The translations under genes were made by a program, and so were the position numbers. This document shows positions 35,896 through 48,000 of a stretch of 64,000 nt of DNA, piece after piece (positions within the stretch are counted from its first letter, which is position 1; each line of letters opens with the position of its first letter). Source of the stretch: Helicoverpa zea. Taxonomy: Eukaryota; Arthropoda; Insecta; Lepidoptera; Noctuidae. The DNA is taken from NCBI RefSeq assembly GCF_022581195.2, contig NC_061455.1, positions 4,832,120 to 4,896,119 of the forward strand, given 5' to 3'. The notes under the pieces were generated by a model. It was not told the DNA's origin. It did not search any database and was given only the letters and a program-made list of their open reading frames with translations.

Positions 35896-35896
35896 G

Positions 35897-36050
35897 GTTT
35901 CCTCAGAGAAAGAACATCTTAAGTGTCGTTTTCAATCATCAGTTAACTTTCTCTGAGGTATAAATATAGCGGCTTGCCAATTTTCTATACAAAAGCTGTC
36001 AAAACGTCAAACATATTCCTTACATTATTGTTATCAGTCTGGCGATGGAA
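35897..36050 (+). repeat. dispersed repeat family B, copy 1
   Basis: Shares caatcatcag, ctctgagg, taaatatagcggcttg, ttttctatacaaaagctgtc then aaaacgtcaaacatattc, and tctggcgat with copies at 40815-40885 (inverted) and 46225-46345. It opens with cctcagagaaag mirrored by ctttctctgagg about 45 nt later. Confidence 0.65.
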
Positions 36051-36526
36051 AAATCGGTCCTTTAACACAGTCGAATAAATAGATTCAAATCTCACGAATC
36101 AAAATCAGATTTGGTTTTTGAATTCCTGCTTCAAAAATGACTCCATAATTTAGAACCAAAAAGTATTTTTAAAATTCCTAAATATAAACTTTACTAATAC
36201 AAATGCAAAGGAAGCTCGCAAAAACTACCAGGGCACCATAAATCAAGTGTATCCGAAAGTGTTTGCGCAAATAGAAGGAGCTGGTGCTGCCCGGCTGAGG
36301 CTGAGACGCCCATAAATAATATTTAGGAGCCATCGATAACGTGTCTGACAGTGGCCGATGATTCTGAGCAATGGCCTCTATTCACGGAGTAATGAAAGAA
36401 CGGAGATGCCATTATGAAGGTAGGTCAGGCCTTCATCTAGGTCCAATTCGTAAGGCAGGCATGGCTAAACGATCAAGTACGAGTTAATTAACGAGGCGTT
36501 TGGGTTCTTTGAGGTATATTCCACCG
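36051..36526. other. no gene recognised
   Basis: Contains a GC-richer island at about 36260-36490 with no frame or motif that I can identify. It could be conserved non-coding DNA. Confidence 0.35.
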
Positions 36527-36680
36527 ATTTTTGGTATTACAAAAAATGGTCGTTCCCAAAGAAGGTGTATAATGGAGGAAACAGCACCACCCGCATTTTG
36601 GTCGCGCTTCTTTCTTAAGAGATTTCTCGTTATGGCACCTCCACTAGTCATTTTGTTCTCCATGCCTCTATCTCTTTCGA
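36527..36680 (+). repeat. dispersed repeat family A, copy 2
   Basis: Aligns with the minus strand of 30128-30370 through aagaaggtgtataatggagg, gcttctttcttaagag, and atggcacctccactagtcat followed by tttgttctccatg. The 109-codon frame across it is not supported as a gene. Confidence 0.6.
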
Positions 36681-39230
36681 TATTTCAATATATCCCAGTA
36701 AAGAGCCTTATCTCCTGGTGGTTTTTGACGTTCAGTATTTGTATTGAGAATAAAGGAAAATGCTGTGTTTATTTTAATGTGAAGCTAGTTTTTTCTGTTA
36801 TCATTTTGATTTACTTATTGTGCCTATAAGTAAATTATATAAGTAATTATGAATTGTCTACGTGACATTACGCATGTTAACTGCTACTCTCAGATGCAAC
36901 TTATGTTCATTATATAGTACAAATGGTGACTATGTCGGTAATAGTTGATCATGTTCATGGAAACATATTGCGAGCGTCATATAATAGCGTATTGTACAGC
37001 CACAGAACCACACTTTCCCCACACACAAAATATTTTTTTTCAGTCATTTTATTATTATAAAATCCCAATATTTCGGTTTTATTGATTAATCATGAAATTA
37101 AATAGAAGGAAAATCACTCAATTGACAATTGACAGATGAATAATTGTATTTAACAGAATACGGGAAATAACTGTAATAATTGCATTAATGATACATTTGC
37201 TTCCTGATTTTAATAATGAGTACACAAATTAATATCCTCATGAAGGGGACATGCGTAGCTGTGACGTCATAGAAAATGTTTCATGTAGTAATCTTAGTAT
37301 CAAGGTGTGTGTGTATGTTTTCACCATGACGTTAAGAATAGTATGGAGTAATTTATTTTTTTCGAGATTATGAATCAGCAACTTCTCTTCACAAGAGAAG
37401 CTATTTTTGCGTATTTTTTGCGGTGTATGAGGTCAATTACTTGAATTGTGATGTCATCGACTAAGTACATAGGTACATCACAATTTACAAGGCATGACTT
37501 TGTATTGAAAGTTAATTGTATTGACATAATGCGGAGATACGCACGATATATACAAAGGTGAGAAGAGCAATGCCTTGTGAATCAACGTGAGTTCAACGTA
37601 TTTAGCTGATTAGTTATAATTGTTTAGTTGATACATCTAAAAACCATCATAAGGTTGGACTACTGCTACTCGAAAGACAGACACCATTCGAAGTCAAAAC
37701 AAGCATTATCTGCACTTGGGATATCTTGTTTACCTCACAAATATGTTATTTTTAAAGCTCCAAACGCTCAACCAAATCCTTTTACATAACTCAATACAAC
37801 CACAATGTAAAATCTCACACACCAAAAAAAAAAAAAAACTGCTGATATTTATTTGCACCACCGTCCAAAAATATCGAGCACAATTTTTGAACAAACAGCA
37901 AATATCCCAGCTTACCGAAACTACTAGAAACCGCGATATCGCTAAGACTAGCAGTCTAGTCTTCGGAATTATTTACCTAAGCTGTTGAGACAGTGGAAGA
38001 GGCCACAATCTCTGGAGCCACGATCGCCAATTTATCATGGCATCTGAGCTGGAGGGGATATTCTTAAAAATATAGCGATTTCTTATTCAGCAAGAATTTT
38101 GTTTGTACCTTTGAGTGTTATTCCGTGTTCTTTTAATGTGAGACAAAAAACGGGTGTGGGGGTTTTTGTTCTTATTTTTAATACGGTATTGATATTTTTA
38201 TACATGTGAATTATGACAAATATTCCCCATAAAGGTAGGTAGGAAATACTAAACACATAAGGTATTCCCCTGCACAAGCATAATGCACTTTGAACTGCAT
38301 TTAAGCGGTAAGTATTGCCTGGGTGCTTGGGATCTTTTGGTGTAATCTTCCTGAATTCTGCAAAATATTAATAAAATCTTAATAATAATTTAATACGATG
38401 ATTTCATACTTAATAGTTTTGTCGTAAAAGAAAATATTATTTGTGCAGATTTTCCGAATTAAAGTTACCCAAAAATGTAACAAATTTTCTTAAATTGATG
38501 AAGACAAATGTCCTGAAATACATAAATAAATGAAGCTATAAATATAAATGAGAGACCAAAATAAATGCGGTCCGTGATTCGAAGATACACCCCGGTCGAA
38601 TGCGCTCGGTCCGAAACTCCGAACGTTCGATTGAATACGTGCCTTACTTACTATTCTGCGATTTGTGGTCCACTATAGATATACGTACATACATACATGT
38701 GTTATATACTTAAGTACATTGTTATCTGCCTGGACTTATTTCTGCTTAGCGCAGTGTCTAGTCCAACTGGATGCAGCTGAAAACTGGTTTTACTAGTAGA
38801 TAAGTATTTAAGGGCCTTACGTGCGACGATTCTTCAAGGTGTATATCCTTTGGGCTCACTTGAGCAGTGAAGATCTTGAATATAAAAACATACTCTTCTA
38901 TACGAACTCTTTTGTATTTAAATGATTTCCCCCAAAATTACCAGTTTCATAAGCAATCATCATTAAAATCCTATTTAATTTTCCCATTCAGTACATTCGT
39001 CCGTCGTGTATTTAGCAAATATAATGAACTATTTCGCCGACTTCGGGACTATAATCAAATGCTGTAAGGCGGAACTGGGGACCCGATGAGATTAGCAGAC
39101 GAGACCAGAAAGTTAATGTTGTTAATGCCTAAGCGAATTGCTTGAAGGAAATTGCGTTCCACTTGGGATAAAATTTGGTTGATTGGGCACTGGGTTACAG
39201 GTTTTTATAACCATGTATTTTTTGAGATGA
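36681..39230. other. gene-free stretch
   Basis: AT-rich DNA with a poly(A) run near 37827-37840 and one perfect TGACGTCA at 37262-37269. Short frames at 37716-37988 and 38867-39067 have no recognisable domain. Confidence 0.4.
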
Positions 39231-39233
39231 ATG

Positions 39234-40368
39234 ACCCAATTCAGCGGTTCCCGAATTCTTTTGGCTTCGGAACCCTTTTCGTTTCACGATTTTTCGGCGG
39301 AACCTTAGCTTAAGTAAGAAGTAAACTAAAGACGTAAATACACTTAGGTACGGTTCGTGGCGCGTGGTAGCGCACCAAATGGTTATATGGTTAGAGACAT
39401 ATTCATTATACTCAGGCGTAGCATGGCTATCTGCCACACGGGCCAGAAAACAACTTAGCCGCCCTTGACTTTGTGTATTATGTGAATAGTTTTCAGTTTG
39501 ACTACTGACAAAGTGACAAAGTAAACGCAAAAAGCAATAGATTGGGTTTGGGGCGAGCGAACGCGATTTTTTTGAACTAAAAGAAGAAGTTCCAAGCACC
39601 CGCTAGCATTGAAAGACATTCAGCGGTAGCCGGTATCGCGAGCGAAGCGAGCGCGATTTTTTTTTAGTTTAAGTACCTACACAAAATAAACAAAACCACT
39701 GTAAATTAATAAGGTCTCAAAAAGTACAATATCCACTCAAAAAAGCAAATGCAAATGAATACCTAAGCAGCTAGCGAAAAAAGCGCTATTGCTTTTTCTG
39801 AACCAGAGGAATAAAGAATAAACATCGTCGCGAGCGAAGCGAGCGCGAAATTTTCGGATTCGCGGAGGTGCAAAAATTGAAAATAATGTCACACTTTGAT
39901 TCATGGTAAATATAGCCACTGGAAATACTCGTATGCCGTGTCATTTCACGTTCTGTCAAATGAATGAAAACGTATAATCCTGGCGATGAAATAAGCCCAA
40001 AAAATGCGGTGATTTTTGGCCGACTCGCTACCTGCTTTTGCCGATCGCCGAAGACCTGGAGGTATTAAGTTAATCCACAATTTGTAAAAAACGGGATTAA
40101 ATTATCTGCTACCGTGGCCTTACCTCGCCACTTGTCGCGAAAGTACGAGACTTACACTCCCGAGTGGTACCCACCTACATGGTGCCTAAATGGAATTTTG
40201 GAATGAAATATTTAAAACAATTTAATTGAAAATGAATAATAATTTAATATTGTCAAAAGTGAAACGATTTACCATATGGAAATCTTGAATTTTCCACGGA
40301 ACCCCTTAGGGCCTGTCACGGAACCTCAGGGTTCCGCGGAACCCCATTTGGGAACGGCTGACCCAATT
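39234..40368. mobile_element. non-autonomous hAT element, 1119 bp
   Basis: The element runs 39242-40360 and is flanked by an exact 8-bp target duplication acccaatt (39234-39241 and 40361-40368). The ends are inverted repeats of the hAT type: cagcggttcccgaa on the left and its near complement ttgggaacggctg on the right. Subterminal ggaacc motifs recur at both ends. The palindromic-looking string gcgagcgaagcgagcgcga occurs at about 39639 and 39830. No transposase frame is present. Confidence 0.85.
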
Positions 40369-40814
40369 GACAAGGTAAGTCGTTTTTGAGAATATACGTG
40401 TAGTGTAGGTAGATAAAAATATGGCTAAGGAAAGTCCAGAATAAATCTTAGTTTTGAGAATCAAGGAAAATTTCGCATATTGTGTATGCCTACCTCATTA
40501 AACTATATCGTTGGTATAAACTAAACAGTGCCATTAAAAAAAAATAACAAGCGTATGTTTTGACATCACATGAATTCGATATCATAATCGATTGCAGCCA
40601 ATTTCCTCGAACCTCCATCACGGTGACATATTTAGAGCGGAACTGTGTACGATAAACCTATCGATAAAATAAAAAGGAAAAGTCGAATTTAAGTTTAAAG
40701 CGATTAAATATCAATAAAAAATATCTGTTAACTGTCTGCTTGTAATTCTTTTTTTGATAACATCTGATTCTAAGGGACGACTTTTCGACTGCTAGGTAAG
40801 TTTTATCTGAAGAA
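40369..40814. other. no gene recognised
   Basis: AT-rich sequence between the hAT element and repeat family B. Confidence 0.4.
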
Positions 40815-40895
40815 TATGTTTGACGTTTTGACAGCTGCTGTGTAGAAAATATGTCAGACCGCCATATTAATTCCTCAGAAGTAATCTGATGATTG
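40815..40895 (-). repeat. dispersed repeat family B, copy 2 (inverted)
   Basis: The minus strand reads caatcatcagattacttctg, then ttaatatggcggtctgacat, ttttctacacagcagctgtc, and aaaacgtcaaacatattctt, matching the other two copies. Confidence 0.65.
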
Positions 40896-42006
40896 TAACA
40901 ACGTGTCACTTAGCACAAATGTAAACCTATAATTTAGTTCCTATTTTCATTATAGCAATTTTCTTTATATTCTAATAGTAACGCTCACCCGTTTCCCAAG
41001 TTTGAAACCGTATCGAATCCAAACGATTCCAATGCGACGAAAACAAAAAGGTCGAAACCTATCAACACAGCGGCTTACAGTTCACAATATTTAATGATAA
41101 GTCACATAAAAACTATACAGAAAAGAACCTGACTTCAACAGATTTTTTGTGTATATTTAAGCTTGGTTTTGTACCTACAATAATTTTTGCCACACGGGTA
41201 AATCCGTGAGTCATTCTGCCGGTCGGATCTTGGGAAATGTTCATATCTATGTGAGGTGTATGCTCGCGAACAAGTATATCCAGTTATGTGTGTAGAGACA
41301 GCATCAGAAATTATCTATAGGTAGTGCTAAAATCTGAGAAAAATAATAACACTAATAATTTACAGTGATATGTGAAAAATAGTTTGGTAGCTCACTAAAA
41401 AGGTCATTTTATATCAGCTTTGATTTTTTTGTTATATTTTGGTATAACATTCTTATCATTAGACTCAGTTATAAGGTCATAAATATTACTCGTGTATGAG
41501 ATTACTTTAATTAATGTTAATCTTCCATGCCTTTTTGTGTTAACGACTCTTCTCATTTAATATTTTTTCGGAAACAGAATTAGATGTATCTAATTTGTTT
41601 AGGGGTTTCCACAATTCGATTAATGTATGTCAACAAAGATCATAGTAAATTCCTGCCATAGAAAAATACCCGAAAGATTTAATGGTACTCGCGTCAGGAC
41701 CAGTCAAAAAATCGCGTCATGTATAATTTAGTTGACGTAAACATGTATAATTGTATTAATGATTAATATTTACCGTGCGGACGGTACTAGGAACAACAAA
41801 ACTACGTATTCGTTAGTATTTAATGTACGGACTTGACCTCCAGCAACCAGTATACGAAGTCGACCAACCAGCTGTGGTCGCATCACTATTATTTATTTAT
41901 TTTATCAAACAAATTATAGTCAAACAAAACTTAGTTATACATAGGACATACAAGTGATGACAGTGTTTTTTTAATACAAAAAAAAGTGAAAAATAGTTAT
42001 AAAAAA
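40896..42006. other. upstream region of the CLIP protease gene
   Basis: Contains the presumed promoter and 5' UTR of the protease. No clear TATA box can be placed. A 9-of-10 match to an NF-kB/Rel site lies at 41602-41611. Nothing else is recognised. Confidence 0.35.
41602..41611 (+). promoter_or_regulatory. possible kappaB-like site
   Basis: ggggtttcca matches the insect Rel consensus GGGRNWYYCC at nine of ten positions, about 400 bp upstream of the protease start. Immune protease genes are often Rel-regulated (established knowledge), but one imperfect 10-mer can occur by chance. Confidence 0.25.
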
Positions 42007-45000
42007 ATGTGGTTCAGTTCAGTGTTTTTTGTTTCTACACTAATTTGGAGTAATGTCCGTAAGTATCTGAACGTAAATGACAAATAATCACAAGCGAATT
42101 TATACTTTAGTCATCACACATAAAGGTTATATTCGAATATTTATTTTTTTGGTGTTCTGAACAAAATATTTTGAACAAACGTAGTGTATGCAACAAAAAT
42201 TAGATGAACAGATCAAGTCACGTTGTTATAAAATCGCATAACGTGATTTGAGTGAAGATAAAGATAGTTAAGATCCAAAGACTATGGTAATAATATGGAT
42301 TGATTACATTTAATAAAGCTGTAACAAGGAACTAATTATAGATAGTGAGAATGTAAAAAACATCTCGTTATATTAGCATACTTCAATATTATTTTTATTT
42401 ACCTCAAAAAAAAGTTGTTTATACTTTATTTTGTTGCTGTTCATAAGTCTATAATCATCATCATCATCATCATCAGCCTACCGCAGTCCACTGCTGGACA
42501 AGTCTATAATGTCATACAACAAATCTATGTTTTAACTTTTCTGTTTTTTTTTCTTGATTAATTAGTGATTATTGTTGTCAATTGATTGTTTATTTTATTT
42601 GAAAATATAAATGAGTGTGTAAAAATAAACACATACGTAAACAACTTCTATAATATCATATTTAAGTATTTGAAAATCCTAGCCCGTCTTACGTTCGAAA
42701 CTAAAGTCAATACCAGACATCCTTGTTGCAATGTTAAGATAGTGGTTTGATTGAGTTCATCGTATGAATACAAATGAAAGTACTTATAGGAAATGTTTCT
42801 CACGACCACAATGCAATTTTGCATACTAGTGGGAAGCTGAATTCGCACGGCTGCCGATGATCTAAAACTTACTGGATAGACTGCAATTCTTAAAGTGTAA
42901 TGGTATGTTGAGTCCATCATAGTATACTGAAGCATATATCCTTTCATCCGCACAGATTTAAGTCTATTCAATAATAACAAAATACTGAAATAAACACAAC
43001 ATTTCTGCATGGTAAAGGTACTACTTAACTAGTGATGTATTAGGGGATTTCCAATGCACCATATTTGTCGAACTCATAAATTAGACTATACATGTACCTA
43101 TTTTGGTGTCATTCACTGCTACTTCAAAAATGAATGGTAAAGAACACAACACCTTATAATTAACCTTTCAATTACTGTTTAAAGCATATAAATATATTTC
43201 TGCTCATTATAAGAGGGATCTTAAAGGATACCTTGATAAGGCTTTCCAAGGATCGAAGTCTATAGACCTTTCAATATAAAACCATAATGTGCGAAAGAAA
43301 TAAGCATAAAAAAGTGTAGTTTCAAGTCTTTACGCCTATCCAAAACTTGTTTGTTTAATGCGTCAATAGTGTATACTTGGACACAAGTTATTTTGCTATT
43401 TTTTACATTTACCTACTGTACTGTGAACTGGTTTTCAGTTCGTAATTGCATTATACAAAACTGTTACTTACTGGTGTCAATTGGTCCTGTCTATGCTTTA
43501 TTAACTTTCAGTTGTTTTTCGCACAGAATTGCTTTAATTTGATTTTGTTTGAATTAAATATAAGTACTTTAGTTCGTATGTAAATCAATATGTCTCATTG
43601 ATAAAAAAAAAATGTTTTTTTAGGTAAACATCAACACGAGATAAGTTGATGAATTATGTATTTTTAAGTAAATTACTGTTTTTTTTACAAAGAAGAAATA
43701 TTCCTAAGGATAACTAAGAGACTGATGGTCACTTGGAAATTCCAAGATTCACCACGTGTCATATCAATAATGACCTAAGAGCACTTAGTTCACTGAAATA
43801 AATAGAAGTATGACATCCATGTTTGTCTATATATATAATTTACACAATTTATATAATTTAATTGGGCTGATAGGCTCGTACTTATTTCATATATTTCGTA
43901 TAGCTTACGATTAAGCAAATTAACATTAAAAAATACATATAAGTTGTTATATCGAAAATAAATCTGTATACGTAATTGGGTCTTGAGATAAGGGTCATAA
44001 AACAAAAACAAAAAAGTCACTAACAAAATAGTATGTAATTTAAGACTATCTACGACGTTATAACAGAATCCTAGTAAATCAAAGATTTCAGTAGCCACTG
44101 TCATTTGGAAACCCTCAATTAAATTGGAAACCATTTTTAAAGCCGTTGCTGTATAATTTATTTCATAAATAAGCAGTAAAGTAAAGTAACAACGTTTTCT
44201 TGTATATTGTAGGTATTACTAAGATAATAATAGTGTTAACATTTCCTTATTATGATACTAAGATACTACACTGGGGTTATCGCATTAAAACGAGTCAACG
44301 GGTCATTTCAAATTAATAAAAAGCAGTCTTTTATAACAGTTACAACGTTAGATCACTTAAATATGGTAAATGAATTGTTTTGATAACGTTGGTAATGTTC
44401 AAGGAAAATTTGTTACTAAAAACAAGTTATGTTTAAAATGTTTACCGATAGTTCTTTCTGGCGATCTAATTTGTGATATTTTGAAAAATAATTCAAACGG
44501 AAATTTGAACTTGGGCAGAACCACCTAAATTAAAATACAATTTTGCATACCACGCAGTACCAGAAGCAGCAATATTTTTTCTTCAATTTTCTATCTAACT
44601 GCTCCTGCGTTTGATTTTTCCGGCGGCAGTGTCCCGTCAAACGGTTCAAAAAAAGCGCACGAAACAGGAGTACACCGCTCCTTCTATAAAAGAGAACGTA
44701 TAAAACTCTGCAATTTCACTGGAAAAAAGTAGACATTACGGAAAAAGGTAGCAATATGCTAAATCTATACCTCCACCCGTTTATTCTTTACATAAAATAC
44801 CGAAAAAGCCGAAACTCATTTGTGTGTCTGGTGATACGCTAATCAAAAATGTTTTAGGGAAAAAAGGTGAATGACTTCTTACGACATACGGTGGGATTTT
44901 TTCTCAGAATAACAAAACAATTAAAGTTCAATGTTTTTTTATTAAGTTATGATATTTCAATATGCATAATGTATATCTGCCTCTTCCGGGGTTGCGGGAT

Positions 45001-48000
45001 TATTTGAAAGAGTTACCGCGGCCCTGGTACATAAAAGGCCTTAAGAAGGAACATGGCAGGTTTTAGTCAGTAAGAGTCTGACACTCCCTCACGATGCACC
45101 CACAGTGAGAGGGGTTATTTGTTGACTCCCATGAGAAAAAAAGATCTGCCCTTTTGAGGAAAGTGTTATTACCACGGAGGAAAAAAGACTAGGCTATTAC
45201 CCACCTACCGATTTTATATGTATATGTACTCAGACCTTTTTAATGAGACTGCATCTATCTCATTAATAAATTAACGTAATTTCTCTTCTTTTATAGACAG
45301 TCAAAGCAGCTGCGTCACACCATTGGGAAAGACCAGTAATTGCGTGTCTCTCTATGACTGTTCTGCACTCCTGACTGCCTTCGAGCAGCGACCACTGCCA
45401 AACAGTGTCGTCAGCTTTCTGAGGAGATCACAATGTGGCTTCGAGGGCTATGTGCCCAGGGTCTGCTGTGGCCCGTTACCACCTGATGAGAATGTGCAAC
45501 CAACGCCTAGGCCAACGGTAAGTGTCCCGAAGGAATTATGTCTGTATTAATATTATATGGAGGAAATCTTTGTTTGTTTGGAATTGATAAACTCAAAAAT
45601 ACTAGACCGATCTTAAAAATTCTTTCACCATTAGAAAGCTTCAATATCTGCGAGTAAGATAGGCTTCATATTTATACGAGCAGTAACTCCCACGGGACGC
45701 GGATGATACCGAGGAAAACGGCTAGTTGCAAATAATAACAGAGTTTCTGAAGTAGGTAAAAATCTAGTCTTGACAGTTGATGATAGTCTTGCTAGATTAT
45801 CCAGTTACTATATTTACTGCTTAAATGTCTTTGGCTTTTTTTATTATTTTTGTGTGTGTGTAGTGTAGATACAATGTTTAATATTACTAACCATAAATAG
45901 CCCATAGGTGACCTGTCACACTATATATCATTAAGAGGAAATAAATCCCAAGGCGTTATAAGCTTGATAACCTTTTCCTTAAATGGTTTCCATAACAGTT
46001 GATCCTTGTTCGGACAGAACCGGAATATGTGTATAACTTTGAAGACTTCTCACCTATACTTATATGGACGTATTTTTTACACTAAAAAACATGAGGAGCT
46101 GCTAACATATTTGGTTGTACCTATTGAATGTTTAAAAATAAACATAGGCTACTTTTTACTAGGTTGAGGAATTGAGTGAAAAGGCGTGGAATTACTAGTG
46201 ATAATATATAAATGACTTAGATTTTTCAATCATCAGGAATAAATATGGCGGATTGACATATTTTCTATACAAAAGCTGTCAAAACGTCAAACATATTCTT
46301 CAGATAAAAGGTATATCTGGCGATTGAAACACCAGCCCTTATAAATATGTAGACTCAAATCACAATATTATGATTGCACTTTGTAAATAACAAATGACTA
46401 ACAAAACCTGCTTTTCTAACTAACACAGCCGCGTCCAACCCAGGCTCCGACCGAGGGCAGCAGCGAGGTGTTCCAAGAAGACTCGTCACCAGCTCCGAGG
46501 AACCAGTGCGGAGTGGACACTAACGGAGACAGGATCTACGGAGGAACGTTCACGGATCTAGATGAGTTCCCTTGGATGGCCTTGTTGGGGTATCTTACTC
46601 GTGAGTACCCGTATTTAAATGGTTTTACCAAAATTGAATATTGTATATTGTATACTTGTACACTATAAATGTTCTTTTTCGAAAGACTTCATCATCAAAA
46701 GTTCATTTTGGATTTGGATTGGTAATGAAGATTGTAATTCTATAGACTGACTGGGTTGAAGGGACACAGGACATATTGTGACAGCTAAACGTGTCTTTAC
46801 AGCTAAATGTGTATTTTATGATCGATAGACTGTAGAATTCTAATAATACAAATTGATACGATTGATGTGCAATACCTAGTAATAAAAAAGTCATTGACTT
46901 GAAGATTTTTGAAGACTGCAGTAAAACCTTTTGTTCAGTCTTTAAAAATATATTCGCTTAAGTGTTCTTGAATTGATTGTTGGTCGTCCTCGCTCATATA
47001 AGGCAAGTGCATTAAACCAAGCTTCGGTAGAACTTGTATTCCCTAGAGGGCCATTTAAGTAATTGATGTCCACTTGTCGTCCTTGCCCCATCTCAGCCTT
47101 TAAAACCTCTTTAATGTTGCAGACGATTTTTAAATGACACTTTTTTATAAGTTGATAAAGTTTATAAAAAGTCTTTTATCGAAATTATGATAAAATTATA
47201 TATTTTTGTAATGGAGCTTATCTGTGAAAGTGATACCAATAAATAGGTACTTATCCTCCACGGCTTCATCGGCCTACCGAGAGATATCTCTCACCCGGAT
47301 AAATTTTTATAGACGTAGCCTATGTTTTTTTCAGGCTGTAAACTATGAATGAACCAAATTCCTTTAAAATTGATTCAGTAATTTTGGCGTGATGGGTAGG
47401 AGTCCTATTCATTTTCTCACCAAAACTATGTTTTGATTTCTCCAGGCAAAGGAACGACTTCATACCAATGTGGCGGTGTTCTGATCAACCATCGGTATGT
47501 CCTGACCGCTGCTCATTGCATCAAGGGAGCTATAGAAACTGAAGTGGGGAGCTTGTAAGTATTCTTTTCTTTAATATCAATTTGGTCTTGCTCCATTTAT
47601 CCTTCCTTCGTGGTCTATATTACCTTAATAGTTACTTAGAATTAATTAATTAAAAATTTTATTGGGTTGGTTCACACAGTTCAATTTGTGTAAAAGGAGT
47701 TTAGCTATAAGATAGAATCTGTTCATGGACCAAGTAGGTTACTGAAGTTCTTCAGAGATATGATGATCGCCCTGATACTTCATTTTTTTAATGCCCCGTG
47801 TACTTTTAAAAATTAAGCACGTGTGAAACAATATTGTGGTGTCGAAAGTTACCAAGAAAATCATCTTTTATTACTATGTATGTATTTACAGTAATAATTA
47901 TAGCCTTCAATTAAACAAAATTACTACTTACAACTACTACATAAAACAAACTATAGACACAATTATACTTTAGATATAAGAAACATTAATTTACAAATTC

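Noticed and set aside
36500..36829. 109-codon frame (+)
   Set aside because: Overlaps dispersed repeat family A and has no domain.
42648..43010. 120-codon minus-strand frame in protease intron 1
   Set aside because: No domain or splice structure; intronic chance frame.
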